Source: Oxalobacteraceae bacterium UBA6704 (lineage in GTDB: Bacteria > Pseudomonadota > Gammaproteobacteria > Burkholderiales > Burkholderiaceae_D). From it: a stretch of DNA of 64,000 nucleotides. The notes under the pieces are model-generated. The model was given only the letters and a program-made list of their open reading frames with translations, had not been told where the DNA came from and did no database searches. The stretch's first letter is position 1. Every line of letters begins with the position of its first letter. Location: the NCBI GenBank assembly GCA_002454505.1, contig DKJA01000128.1, positions 1 through 64,000 of the forward strand, given 5' to 3'. Positions 17,232-26,057 of the stretch are shown in pieces. The translations under genes were made by a program, and so were the position numbers.

Positions 17232-19204
17232 CACGCCAGCAGCCTCGCTTCGGCCCGCGTCACGGCCTGCGCACTGCCGCGCAGCACGATCACGTCGCCG
17301 GCCGCCAGCACGAGGCCGGGCGCCGCATCGAGCCGGTTCTTGCCGCGGCGGATGGCCGTCACCTCGGCACCGTCCGTATCGATATCGCTCATCGAGCGGC
17401 CGACGCTGCCGGCGCTTTCCGTCAGCGTCACCGTGTGCAGGCGTTCCATGTCGGCGTCGTCGCCCACGTCGCTGATGCCGTGGAAGTAGCCGCGCAGCGA
17501 TGCGTAGCGTTCCTCGCGGGCCGCCTGCACGCGGTGCACCACCTTGCGCAGCGGGACGCCCAGCATCACCAGCGCGTGCGATGCCAGCATCAGGCTGCCC
17601 TCCATCAGTTCCGGCACCACTTCGGCGGCGCCCGCTTCCTTCAGCCGGTCCAGGTCCGTGTCGTCGTAGCTGCGCACGATCACCGGCAGCGTCGGCGCCA
17701 GCTCGTGCACCAGGTGCAGCACCTTCAGCGCCGACGGCGTGCTGGCGTAGGTGATCACCAACGCGCTGGCGCGGTAGATGCCGGCGGCGATCAGGCTTTC
17801 GCGCCGCGCCGCATCGCCGTACGACACGTTGGCGCCGGCCGACTGCGCTTCCTGCACGCGCGTGGGGTCGAGGTCGAGCGCGTGGTATTCGATGCCTTCC
17901 TCGCGCAGCAGCGTGGCCAGGCTCTGGCCGCTGCGGCCGAAGCCGGCCACGATCACGTGCTTCTGCGCGGCCATCGTACGCGCCGCGATCTTCGTCAGGT
18001 TCAGCGACTGCATCATCCACTCATTGCTGGAGAATTTCAGCACCAGCTTGTCGGAGTGCTCGATCAGGAAGGGCGCCACCAGCATCGACAGCACCATCGA
18101 CGCCAGCACCACCTGGATGACGAACGGATCGACCAGTTCGACGCCGCCGGCCACGTTCAGCAGCACGAAGCCGAATTCGCCCGCCTGCGCCAGCGCCAGG
18201 CCGGTGCGCATCGACGTGCCGTCCGACGCACCGAACAGCTTGGCCAGCCCGGCGATCAGCGCGAACTTGAGCAGCACGGGGAAGACCAGCAGGAGCAGCA
18301 CCAGCCACCAGTTCTGCAGCACCACCTGCACGTTCAGCAGCATGCCGATGGTGATGAAGAACAGGCCCAGCAGCACGTCGCGGAACGGCTTGATGTCTTC
18401 TTCCACCTGGTGCTTGTACTCCGTCTCGGAGATCAGCATGCCGGCGACAAAGGCGCCCAGCGCCAGCGACAGGCCGGCGCGCTCGGTGATCCAGGCGGCG
18501 CCCAGCGTCACCAGCAGCAGGTTCAGCATGAACAGCTCCTGCGAGCGGCGCTTGACGACGATGGTGAACCAGCCCCGCATCAGCTTCTGGCCGAAGAACA
18601 GCAGCAGCGCCAGCACCAGCACCGCCTTCAGCGCGGCCCAGCCCAGCGTGACGAGCAGGTTGTCCGGATCCTTGCCCAGCGCGGGAATCATGATCAGCAG
18701 CGGCACCACGGCGATGTCCTGGAACAGCAGGATGCCGATGATCTTGCGGCCATGCTCCGATTCCAGTTCCAGCCGCTCAGTGAGCATCTTGACGACGATC
18801 GCGGTGGACGACATGGCCAGCGCGCCGCCCAGCGCAAAGGCGGCCTGCCAGCCGATCTGGATCGACGGCGGCAGCGCGCGGGCGATGATCCAGCCGAACA
18901 GCACGGTGGCGATGATCGTCAGGCCCACCTGGGCCAGGCCCAGGCCGAACACGTCGGAGCGCATCGCCTTCAGCTTGGGCAGCGAGAATTCCAGGCCGAT
19001 CGAGAACATCAGGAACACGACGCCGAATTCGGCCAGCGTGTGCGTGGCGTGGCTTTCTTCGGCGAGGCCCAGCGCGTGGGGGCCGATCAGGATGCCGACG
19101 GCCAGGTAGCCCAGCATGGGAGGGAGGTGCAACATGCGGAAGGCGACGACGCCGAGGACCGCACTGCTTAACAGGAGGAGGGTCAGTTCAAGCGGTGAGA
19201 ACAT
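17231..19204 (-). CDS. CPA2 family monovalent cation:proton antiporter (KefB/KefC-like)
   Basis: 657 residues from the ATG complementary to 19202-19204 (MFSPLELTLLLLSS). The first 390 residues form about 12 membrane helices of the Na+/H+ exchanger fold (LPPMLGYLAVGILIGPHALGL, VFLMFSIGLEFSLPKLK, AMSSTAIVVKMLTE). Around residue 411 a RCK/TrkA-N domain begins with HVIVAGFGRSGQSLATLL, a nucleotide-binding glycine loop, followed by a TrkA-C domain (residues about 570-657). It probably exports K+ or Na+ for H+ under RCK control. I do not see the ancillary KefF/KefG protein. It is divergent from kdsD. Confidence 0.9.
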   Translation of the reverse strand: MFSPLELTLLLLSSAVLGVVAFRMLHLPPMLGYLAVGILIGPHALGLAEESHATHTLAEFGVVFLMFSIGLEFSLPKLKAMRSDVFGLGLAQVGLTIIATVLFGWIIARALPPSIQIGWQAAFALGGALAMSSTAIVVKMLTERLELESEHGRKIIGILLFQDIAVVPLLIMIPALGKDPDNLLVTLGWAALKAVLVLALLLFFGQKLMRGWFTIVVKRRSQELFMLNLLLVTLGAAWITERAGLSLALGAFVAGMLISETEYKHQVEEDIKPFRDVLLGLFFITIGMLLNVQVVLQNWWLVLLLLVFPVLLKFALIAGLAKLFGASDGTSMRTGLALAQAGEFGFVLLNVAGGVELVDPFVIQVVLASMVLSMLVAPFLIEHSDKLVLKFSSNEWMMQSLNLTKIAARTMAAQKHVIVAGFGRSGQSLATLLREEGIEYHALDLDPTRVQEAQSAGANVSYGDAARRESLIAAGIYRASALVITYASTPSALKVLHLVHELAPTLPVIVRSYDDTDLDRLKEAGAAEVVPELMEGSLMLASHALVMLGVPLRKVVHRVQAAREERYASLRGYFHGISDVGDDADMERLHTVTLTESAGSVGRSMSDIDTDGAEVTAIRRGKNRLDAAPGLVLAAGDVIVLRGSAQAVTRAEARLLA

Positions 19205-19322
19205 TGATATCCACGGTGGCCCATGCGCTTCCCGGCGCAAATGCTATCGATTTTGCCATGACATTTATATTCTGTAACGTCTGGCAAGTTTTTTGCTTTC
19301 CCAATTCGGCTATACTTTCGGC

Positions 19323-20345
19323 ATGAGTGTAACCCATGAAAAAACAATGCAGAAAGCTTTTGATGCAACAACCGCAAGCCGCGCGCTGGAACTGGCGCGC
19401 GAGGCCCTGCAAATCGAGGCGGATGCGCTGACGGCGCTGCATTCCCGCCTGGCAACGGACCAGAGCGTGGGGCAGGCCGTGTCGCTGCTGCTGAACTGCA
19501 AGGGGCGCGTTGTCGTGTCCGGCATCGGCAAGTCGGGCCACATCGGCCGCAAGATCGCCGCCACGCTGGCGTCGACCGGCACCCCGGCACTGTTCGTCCA
19601 CCCGGCCGAAGCCGCCCACGGCGACCTGGGCATGGTGACGCCGGAAGACGCCTTCATCGCGATCTCCTATTCCGGCGAAAGCACCGAGCTGATGGCGATC
19701 CTGCCCGTCGTCAAGCGGATGGGCGGCGTCGTCATTTCGATGACGGGCAAGCCCGAGTCGAGCCTGGCGAAACTGGCCGACGTGCACCTGGACGTCTCGG
19801 TGGCCAAGGAAGCGTGCCCGATGAACCTGGCGCCGACGGCATCGACCACCGTCACGCTGGCGCTGGGCGACGCGATCGCCGTGGCGCTGCTGGACCTGCG
19901 CGGCTTCCGCGAAGAAGACTTCGCCCGCTCGCACCCGGGCGGCGCGCTGGGCCGCAAGCTGCTGACCCACGTGCGCGACGTGATGCGCACGGGCGATGCG
20001 ATCCCTGCGGTGACGGCCGATACGCGGCTGCCGGACGCGCTGCTGCAGATCACCCAGAAGGGCATGGGCATGACGGCCGTCGTCGATGGCGACTTCCGGC
20101 CGCTGGGCGTGTTCACCGACGGCGACCTGCGCCGCATGATCGACAAGGTGCAGGATTTCTCGAAAGTGGTGATCGGCGACGTGATGCATCCGAACCCGCG
20201 CGCGATCGGCCCGGACAAGCTGGCCGTCGATGCCGTGGCCGTGATGGAACAGCACAGCATCAACCAGATGCTCGTCGTCGGCGACGACGGCAAGCTGGTG
20301 GGCGCGCTGCACATCCACGACCTGACGCGCGCCAAGGTGATCTGA
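19323..20345 (+). CDS. kdsD: D-arabinose 5-phosphate isomerase
   Basis: Converts ribulose 5-phosphate to arabinose 5-phosphate, the first step of Kdo synthesis for LPS. An SIS domain comes first (VSGIGKSGHIGRKIAATLASTGTPALFVHP, AAHGDLGM, ISYSGES), then two CBS domains (VRDVMRTGDAIP and IGDVMHPNPRAI). The conserved RSHPGGALGRKLL joins them. The start is uncertain: ATG at 19323 gives 340 residues; ATG at 19347 (MQKAFD) gives a length closer to E. coli KdsD. A TATACT box at 19311-19316 would leave almost no leader before 19323. Its stop overlaps the start of kdsC. Confidence 0.94.
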   Translation: MSVTHEKTMQKAFDATTASRALELAREALQIEADALTALHSRLATDQSVGQAVSLLLNCKGRVVVSGIGKSGHIGRKIAATLASTGTPALFVHPAEAAHGDLGMVTPEDAFIAISYSGESTELMAILPVVKRMGGVVISMTGKPESSLAKLADVHLDVSVAKEACPMNLAPTASTTVTLALGDAIAVALLDLRGFREEDFARSHPGGALGRKLLTHVRDVMRTGDAIPAVTADTRLPDALLQITQKGMGMTAVVDGDFRPLGVFTDGDLRRMIDKVQDFSKVVIGDVMHPNPRAIGPDKLAVDAVAVMEQHSINQMLVVGDDGKLVGALHIHDLTRAKVI

Positions 20346-20884
20346 TGGCCAGCGAACTCGACCCACAGAACCTGGCCCGGGCCGCCAAGGTCAAGCTGTT
20401 CATCTTCGACGTGGACGGCGTGCTGACGGACGGCAGCCTGCACTACGGCGCCGACGGCGAAGCGTTCAAGACGTTCAACGTGCAGGACGGCCTGGGCATC
20501 AAGCTGCTGCAGGAATCCGGTGTCCTGACCGGCATCATCAGCGCGCGCCGGTCGCCGCAGGTGACGGCGCGGGCGAAGGACCTGGGCATCGAGTTCGTCC
20601 ACCAGGGCGGCCACGACAAGCTGACGCCGTTCCGCGCGCTGCTGGCCCAGCTGGAGCTCACCGAAGAACAGGTGGCCTTCATCGGCGACGACGTGGTCGA
20701 CCTGCCGCTGCTGTCGCGCGCCGGCTTTGCCGTCAGCGTGCCGAACGGCCGCGCCGAAGTGCAGGGCCGCGCCCATTACGTGACGCAGCACGCGGGCGGC
20801 CACGGCGCCGTGCGTGAAATCTGCGAGTTCGTGTTGCGGGCACAGGGCAACTACGACCGCATCATGGCCCAGTTCCTGGTCTAG
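20345..20884 (+). CDS. kdsC: 3-deoxy-D-manno-octulosonate 8-phosphate phosphatase
   Basis: HAD-family phosphatase that releases free Kdo for LPS. It has 179 residues. HAD motif I is KLFIFDVDGVLTDG (DVDGV), motif II region is GIISARRS, and motif III/IV is VAFIGDDVVDLPLL. NVQDGLGIKLLQESG is typical of KdsC. The ATG overlaps the kdsD stop by one base (TGATG). It heads the classic Kdo-Lpt cluster with lptC nine bases downstream. Confidence 0.95.
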   Translation: MASELDPQNLARAAKVKLFIFDVDGVLTDGSLHYGADGEAFKTFNVQDGLGIKLLQESGVLTGIISARRSPQVTARAKDLGIEFVHQGGHDKLTPFRALLAQLELTEEQVAFIGDDVVDLPLLSRAGFAVSVPNGRAEVQGRAHYVTQHAGGHGAVREICEFVLRAQGNYDRIMAQFLV

Positions 20885-20892
20885 GAGGCAGC

Positions 20893-21483
20893 ATGCGCAA
20901 CCAGCGAACCGCCCACCGCTATCGCCTGTCCGCCGGCCTCGTGCTGGCGCTGCTCGGCGCGTTCGGCAGCTTCTGGCTGCTGCAGCTGATGAACCGCGCC
21001 GACGTGGAACAGGCGTCGATCAAGCTCAACGAGCCCGACTACATCGTCGAACGCTTTTCGTTCGTGCGGATGACGAAGACGGGCCAGCCCAGCTACATCA
21101 TTTCCGGCGACAAGCTGACGCACCGGCCGATCGACGATTCGTCCGACATCGACAAGCCCGTCGTGCGCAGCATCTCGGGCGACAAGCCGCCGATGGACAT
21201 CCATGCCGAGAAGGCTCGCGTGGACCAGGACAACACCCGTGTCACGCTGACCGACAAGGTGCGCATCGACCGCGCACCGTCGGCCACGTCGCGGGAAATG
21301 CACCTGGCCACGCAGGCGCTGACGATCTATCCGGACGAGGACCGGATGGAAACGGATCAGCCGGTACGCCTGCAGATGGGCAATGCCACGGCCACCGGCA
21401 CCGGCATGAAGGCCAACAACGCGACGCGCCAGGTCCAGCTGGAAGGGCGCGGCACCATGGTTTATCCGCCCCGCGGGCGCTGA
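20893..21483 (+). CDS. lptC: LPS export ABC transporter periplasmic protein LptC
   Basis: Bitopic inner-membrane protein that passes LPS from LptB2FG to LptA. It has 196 residues, one N-terminal membrane helix (SAGLVLALLGAFGSFWLLQL), and a periplasmic beta-jellyroll with the LptC features PDYIVERFSFVRMTKTGQPSYIISGDKL and VRLQMGNATATGTGMKANNATRQVQLEG. A strong AGGAGG precedes the ATG. Sequence similarity among LptC proteins is weak, so synteny between kdsC and lptA carries much of the call. Confidence 0.92.
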   Translation: MRNQRTAHRYRLSAGLVLALLGAFGSFWLLQLMNRADVEQASIKLNEPDYIVERFSFVRMTKTGQPSYIISGDKLTHRPIDDSSDIDKPVVRSISGDKPPMDIHAEKARVDQDNTRVTLTDKVRIDRAPSATSREMHLATQALTIYPDEDRMETDQPVRLQMGNATATGTGMKANNATRQVQLEGRGTMVYPPRGR

Positions 21484-21499
21484 AACAACAGGACAGAAA

Positions 21500-22063
21500 A
21501 TGAAAAGAATCATACTGACGGCGGCACTGCTGCTGGGTGCGGGCTTCGCGGCGGCCGAGAAGGCCGACTCGTTCAAGCCCACCGAAATCAATTACGGCGG
21601 CCTGGATGCGGACGACGTGAAGCAGATATACACGTTCACGCGCGACGTGACGCTGACCCGCGGCACGCTGCTGATGAAGGCCGACAAGGCCGTGGTCACC
21701 TACACGCCGGACGGCTACCAGCTGGCCACGCTGACCGGCGGCAGCAAGAAGGTGACGTTCCGCCAGAAGCGCGACGGCGAAGGCGACCAGTGGATGGAAG
21801 GCGAGGCGGACCGCATCGTCTACGACGAGAAGGCCGAGCTGGTGAAGATGTATTCGAAGGCGAAGATCCGCCGGCTGGAAGGCAAGAAGCCGAGCGACGA
21901 AGTGGAGGGCGAGTTCATCTCGTACGACAGCCGCCGCGAATTCTTCAGCGTGCGCAATTCGAACACGGGCGAGGACAAGCCGGGCGCCGGCCGCGGCACG
22001 ATGGTGATCCAGCCGAAGCGCACCGAAGCAGGCAGCACGGCCACGCCGGCAGCGGGGAAATAA
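21500..22063 (+). CDS. lptA: LPS transport periplasmic protein LptA
   Basis: Periplasmic bridge protein that carries LPS from LptC to LptD. It has 187 residues with a cleavable signal peptide (MKRIILTAALLLGAGFAAAE). The jellyroll segments YTFTRDVTLTRGTLLMKADKAVV, VTFRQKRDGEGDQWMEGEADRIVYDEKAELVKM and DEVEGEFISYDSRREFFSV follow the OstA/LptA pattern. It is separated by 16 nt from lptC and one base from lptB, consistent with one operon. Confidence 0.94.
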   Translation: MKRIILTAALLLGAGFAAAEKADSFKPTEINYGGLDADDVKQIYTFTRDVTLTRGTLLMKADKAVVTYTPDGYQLATLTGGSKKVTFRQKRDGEGDQWMEGEADRIVYDEKAELVKMYSKAKIRRLEGKKPSDEVEGEFISYDSRREFFSVRNSNTGEDKPGAGRGTMVIQPKRTEAGSTATPAAGK

Positions 22064-22064
22064 G

Positions 22065-22871
22065 ATGGCGGAACTGAGCGCGGAAGCCATCACGCAAACC
22101 GGCATCGTCGACGGCGCGCCCTGCGCCACGGGCGGCAGCACGCTGATCGTGCGGGGCCTGCAGAAAAGCTACGGCAAGCGGCAGGTGGTGCACGACGTGT
22201 CGCTGCAGGTGGCCTGCGGCGAAGTGGTCGGCCTGCTGGGCCCGAACGGCGCCGGCAAGACGACGTCGTTCTACATGATCGTCGGCCTGGTCGCGTCGGA
22301 CGCGGGCACGATCGACATCAGCGGCACCGACATCTCCAGCCTGCCGATCCACGAGCGGGCCACGCTGGGCCTTTCCTACCTGCCGCAGGAAGCTTCGGTG
22401 TTCCGCAAGCTGACGGTGGAGGACAATATCCGCGCCGTGCTGGAAATCCAGAAGGTGGACGGCAAGCGGCTGAACAAGGCGCAGATCCAGGAGCGCCTGG
22501 ATTCCCTGCTGGCCGACCTGCAGATCGAGAAGCTGCGCGAGAACACGGCGCTGTCGCTGTCCGGCGGCGAACGCCGGCGCGTGGAGATCGCGCGGGCGCT
22601 GGCCACCAATCCCCGCTTCGTGCTGCTGGACGAACCGTTTGCCGGCGTCGATCCGATCGCCGTCATCGAGATCCAGCGGATCGTGCGTTTCCTGAAGGAG
22701 CGCGGCATCGGCGTATTGATCACGGACCATAACGTGCGCGAAACGCTGGGCATCTGCGACCGCGCGTATATCATCAATCAGGGGAGCGTACTGGCTTCGG
22801 GGCGGCCGGACGACATCATCGCCGACGAATCCGTCCGCCGCGTGTACCTGGGTGAACACTTCCGCATGTAA
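22065..22871 (+). CDS. lptB: LPS export ABC transporter ATP-binding protein LptB
   Basis: ATPase of the LptB2FG extractor in the inner membrane. It has 268 residues. Walker A is GLLGPNGAGKTTSFYMIVGL, the Q-loop region is LSYLPQEASVFRKLTVEDNIRAVLE, the signature is LSLSGGERRRVEIARAL, Walker B is RFVLLDEPFAGVDPIAV, and the switch His is in GVLITDHNVRETL. An N-terminal extension of about 25 residues precedes the ABC domain. lptF and lptG are not in the window; they are often located elsewhere. Confidence 0.97.
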   Translation: MAELSAEAITQTGIVDGAPCATGGSTLIVRGLQKSYGKRQVVHDVSLQVACGEVVGLLGPNGAGKTTSFYMIVGLVASDAGTIDISGTDISSLPIHERATLGLSYLPQEASVFRKLTVEDNIRAVLEIQKVDGKRLNKAQIQERLDSLLADLQIEKLRENTALSLSGGERRRVEIARALATNPRFVLLDEPFAGVDPIAVIEIQRIVRFLKERGIGVLITDHNVRETLGICDRAYIINQGSVLASGRPDDIIADESVRRVYLGEHFRM

Positions 22872-22892
22872 CACAATGATGAACAGGCGGCC

Positions 22893-24371
22893 ATGAAACA
22901 GTCTTTGCAGCTGCGCACGTCGCAGCACCTCGCGCTGACGCCGCAGCTGCAGCAGTCGATCCGGCTGCTGCAGTTGTCCACGCTGGAGCTGCACCAGGAA
23001 CTGGAGCAGCTGCTGACGGACAACCCGCTGCTGGAGCGCCTCGACGATCCGCTCGATCATTCCGTGCGCCTGCTGGCGGACGGCGCCATCAACAACACAC
23101 AGTCCGCGTCGGCCACGCCGGAGGCGCCGGCCGAAGGCCCGCCGGCAGCCGACGCGCCCGCCGCGGCGGAAGCGGAACAGTACGAAGGCAACGAAGGCGA
23201 GGGCGCCCCCGAAGGCGATACCGACTGGAGCGACGTGGGCCGCGCCAAGGGCCCGGACGACGACGACTCGCGCCCGCAGCTGGAAGCAAGCTCGCGCAGC
23301 CTGCGCGAGCACCTGATGGAGCAGATGCGCGTCACTGTCGTGGAGCCGCGCGACCGCGCGCTGATGGAAGTGATCATCGATGCGCTGGACGAGAACGGCT
23401 ACCTGGAAGAGAGCCTCGAAGAAATCCTCGAGCGGCTGCCGGAAGAGCTGGAAATCGACCAGGACGAGCTGCGCACGGCGCTGGCGCTGCTGCAGAGTTT
23501 CGACCCGGTGGGCGTGGGCGCGCGCAATGCGTCCGAGTGCCTGGCGCTGCAGGTCAAGCGGATGCCGAACATCCCGCTGGTGACGCGCCGCATGGCCCTG
23601 TGCATCGTGGAAAAACACCTGACGTGGTTTGCCCAGCGCGACTTCAACAAGCTGAAGAAGGCCCTCGACTGCGACGACGAAGACCTGCGCGAGGCGCAGG
23701 CCGTGATCCGCCAGTGCAATCCGCATCCGGGCGCCGCCTTCGCGGCCGACGTGTCAGACTACGTGGTACCGGACGTGGTGGTGAAACGGGGCCGCACGGG
23801 CTGGATCGTCACGCTGAACAACGACGTGATGCCCCGCCTGCGCGTGAATGCCCTGTATGCGAGCCTGCTCAAGCAGGGCAAGGGCGAAACGCAGATGAAT
23901 GCCCAGCTGCAGGAAGCAAAGTGGCTGATCAAGAATATGCGCCAGCGCTTCGACACCATCCTGCGTGTGGCACAGGCCATCGTCGAGCGGCAGAAGAACT
24001 TTTTCTCGCACGGCGCGGTGGCCATGCGGCCCCTTGTGCTCCGCGAAATTGCTGATACACTGGGTCTGCACGAGAGCACTATCTCTCGGGTAACAACTCA
24101 AAAATATATGCTCACCCCGCATGGCATGTTTGAGTTGAAGTATTTTTTTGGCAGCCACGTCGCGACCGAAGCTGGTGGGGAAGCTTCATCGACCGCGATC
24201 CGTGCGCTGATCGTGCAATTCACAGGAGCCGAAGACCCCAAGAACCCTTTATCCGACAGTAAGATTGCGGACATGCTGGGGGAACAAGGCATGGTGATCG
24301 CGCGACGCACTGTTGCCAAGTATCGCGAAGCATTGAAAATCCCTCCTGTCAGCCTCCGCAAGTCGCTGTAA
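22893..24371 (+). CDS. rpoN: RNA polymerase sigma-54 factor
   Basis: Alternative sigma factor that needs bacterial enhancer-binding proteins, typically controlling nitrogen metabolism, motility and other functions. It has 492 residues. The Gln/Leu-rich region I is present (LRTSQHLALTPQLQQSIRLLQLSTLELHQELEQLL), followed by an acidic linker (residues about 60-130), the core-binding region, the HTH (LREIADTLGLHESTISRVTTQKYM) and the RpoN box ARRTVAKYRE near the C-terminus. The upstream gene is lptB and the downstream gene is hpf, the widespread proteobacterial order. Confidence 0.98.
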   Translation: MKQSLQLRTSQHLALTPQLQQSIRLLQLSTLELHQELEQLLTDNPLLERLDDPLDHSVRLLADGAINNTQSASATPEAPAEGPPAADAPAAAEAEQYEGNEGEGAPEGDTDWSDVGRAKGPDDDDSRPQLEASSRSLREHLMEQMRVTVVEPRDRALMEVIIDALDENGYLEESLEEILERLPEELEIDQDELRTALALLQSFDPVGVGARNASECLALQVKRMPNIPLVTRRMALCIVEKHLTWFAQRDFNKLKKALDCDDEDLREAQAVIRQCNPHPGAAFAADVSDYVVPDVVVKRGRTGWIVTLNNDVMPRLRVNALYASLLKQGKGETQMNAQLQEAKWLIKNMRQRFDTILRVAQAIVERQKNFFSHGAVAMRPLVLREIADTLGLHESTISRVTTQKYMLTPHGMFELKYFFGSHVATEAGGEASSTAIRALIVQFTGAEDPKNPLSDSKIADMLGEQGMVIARRTVAKYREALKIPPVSLRKSL

Positions 24372-24494
24372 CCAGCTTGAGCCGAAGTCCGCTCATGCTG
24401 TATCAGCTCATGTTGTGTCGGGTTCCTCTGCGCCGTCTCTCTACAGGCGGGTACCGCACGAACCTGGAACGTCATCATCTTTAGGAGTGTGTGT

Positions 24495-24863
24495 ATGAAT
24501 CTCACCATCAGTGGACATCATCTCGACGTCACCCCGGCCATCCGCGAATACATCGCGACCAAGCTGGAGCGCGTCAAACGCCATTTCGATCAAGTGATCG
24601 ACATTGCTGTCATCCTGACTGTAGATAATCTCACCGAGAAAGAGAAGCGCCAGAAAGCGGAGATCAATCTGCGGATGTCCGGCAAAACGGTGTTCGTCGA
24701 AAGCGTGGCACAGGACATGTATGCCGCCATCGACACGCTGATCGACAAGCTGGACCGGCAGGTGATGAAGTACAAGGATAAAGTGCAGACGCATAACCAC
24801 GCGGCGATCAAGCACCTCACGGAAAACGAGAGTGCGATGCCGGATGCGATGCCGGCCGTATAA
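24495..24863 (+). CDS. hpf: Ribosome hibernation promoting factor, short form
   Basis: Binds the 30S decoding region and promotes ribosome dimerisation or inactivation in slow growth. It has 122 residues, the short HPF/YfiA class without the C-terminal dimerisation domain. Motifs are MNLTISGHHLDVTPAIREYIATKLERVKRHFD and DMYAAIDTLIDKLDRQVMKYKDK. The ATG at 24495 has AGGAG at 24483-24487; a GTG six bases earlier is less likely. It is followed by a strong terminator. Confidence 0.95.
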   Translation: MNLTISGHHLDVTPAIREYIATKLERVKRHFDQVIDIAVILTVDNLTEKEKRQKAEINLRMSGKTVFVESVAQDMYAAIDTLIDKLDRQVMKYKDKVQTHNHAAIKHLTENESAMPDAMPAV

Positions 24864-24890
24864 AACGGACCGGGGCAATACCTGAAACTG

Positions 24891-24913
24891 AAGGGCGCAC
24901 GGCGCCCTTTTTT
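24891..24913 (+). terminator. Rho-independent terminator of hpf
   Basis: AAGGGCGC, loop ACG, GCGCCCTT followed by four further T. It marks the end of the kds-lpt-rpoN-hpf unit. Confidence 0.9.
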
Positions 24914-24971
24914 AACGCCTGCTTTTTTGGTGCCGCGCTAGAATGGGTCATCTTCATTCCACTCACGAGAC

Positions 24972-26057
24972 ATGACCGAGCATGTGCATCTCAGTGTCGC
25001 CGGCGGCACCGGCTTCATCACGCTGGACCGGCCGCAGGCCCTGAACTCGCTGTCGCTGGACATGGTGCGTGCCATCACCGCCGCGCTGCTGGCATGGCGC
25101 GACGATGACAGCGTCGCCGCCGTGGTCCTGCGCAGCACCAGCGCCAAGGCGCTGAGCGCGGGCGGCGACATCCGCTTCTTCCATACGGTGGCCGGCCGCA
25201 CGCCGCGCGAAGGCAGCGCGCAGCTGGACGACTTCTTCACCGAGGAATACTCGCTCGATCACCTGGTGCACACCTATCCGAAACCCTATGTGGCGCTGAT
25301 GGATGGCGTGACGATGGGCGGCGGCATGGGCATCTCGCAGGCCGGGCCGCAGTCCGCCGTGCGCATCGTGACGAACCGCACGAAGATCGCCATGCCCGAG
25401 GTGAACATCGGCCTGTTCCCGGACGTGGGCGGCAGTTACTTCCTGCCCCGCACGCCCGGCCATGTCGGCCTTTATCTCGCGTTGACGGCACTGCCGATCG
25501 GCGCGGCGGATGCGCTGTATGCCGGCTTTGCCGACCACTACGTGCCGGCCGATCGGCTGCCTGCGTTGAGTGATCTGATTGAATCCACCGGCGGTGCAGA
25601 GCTGCGCGAGGCCATCGCTGCCTTTGCGGCGCCGCTGCGCGACGGTGCGGGGGCAGCGGAACTGCAGCAGCACCAGGCGCTGATCGACCGCCACTTCGGG
25701 CAAGGCTCGGTGGCGGATATCGCGGCGTCGCTGCGTGCCGATGACGGGCCGTTCGCGCACCATGCGCTGGCCGCGCTGGAGCAGCGGTCGCCCTTGCTGC
25801 TGTGCGTGACGTTCGAGATGCTGCGGCGTGGCGCCACGCTGGGCATCGCCGACTGCCTGCGCATGGAGCGCAACCTGGTGCGCCGCACGTTCGAGCATGG
25901 CGACGTGGTCGAAGGCATCCGCGCCCTCGTCATCGACAAGGACAATGCGCCGCGCTGGGAACCTTCCCGGCTCGGCGACGTAACGGAAGCGCAGGTCGCG
26001 CGCTTCTTCGAACCCGCGTGGCCGCCGCACGCCCACCCGCTGAGGAGCCTCCGATGA
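24972..26057 (+). CDS. Enoyl-CoA hydratase/isomerase family protein, 3-hydroxyisobutyryl-CoA hydrolase type
   Basis: 361 residues, the size of 3-hydroxyisobutyryl-CoA hydrolase (valine degradation) rather than of simple enoyl-CoA hydratases of about 260. The crotonase core shows GFITLDRPQALNSLSLDMV, AFSAGGDIR-like ALSAGGDIRFFH (first oxyanion loop), YVALMDGVTMGGGMGIS (second oxyanion loop) and IAMPEVNIGLFPDVGGSYFLPR, the PE/D motif of HIBCH. The C-terminal extension (ADDGPFAHHALAALEQRSPLLLCVTFEMLRRG) also matches HIBCH. The exact substrate is inferred. It overlaps the next gene by four bases. Confidence 0.85.
   Translation: MTEHVHLSVAGGTGFITLDRPQALNSLSLDMVRAITAALLAWRDDDSVAAVVLRSTSAKALSAGGDIRFFHTVAGRTPREGSAQLDDFFTEEYSLDHLVHTYPKPYVALMDGVTMGGGMGISQAGPQSAVRIVTNRTKIAMPEVNIGLFPDVGGSYFLPRTPGHVGLYLALTALPIGAADALYAGFADHYVPADRLPALSDLIESTGGAELREAIAAFAAPLRDGAGAAELQQHQALIDRHFGQGSVADIAASLRADDGPFAHHALAALEQRSPLLLCVTFEMLRRGATLGIADCLRMERNLVRRTFEHGDVVEGIRALVIDKDNAPRWEPSRLGDVTEAQVARFFEPAWPPHAHPLRSLR

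Noticed and set aside
19282..19316. A promoter for kdsD with TATACT at 19311-19316
   Set aside because: The -10 is fair, but no -35 hexamer is found at 16-18 nt and the start codon would follow with almost no leader; left as a remark only.
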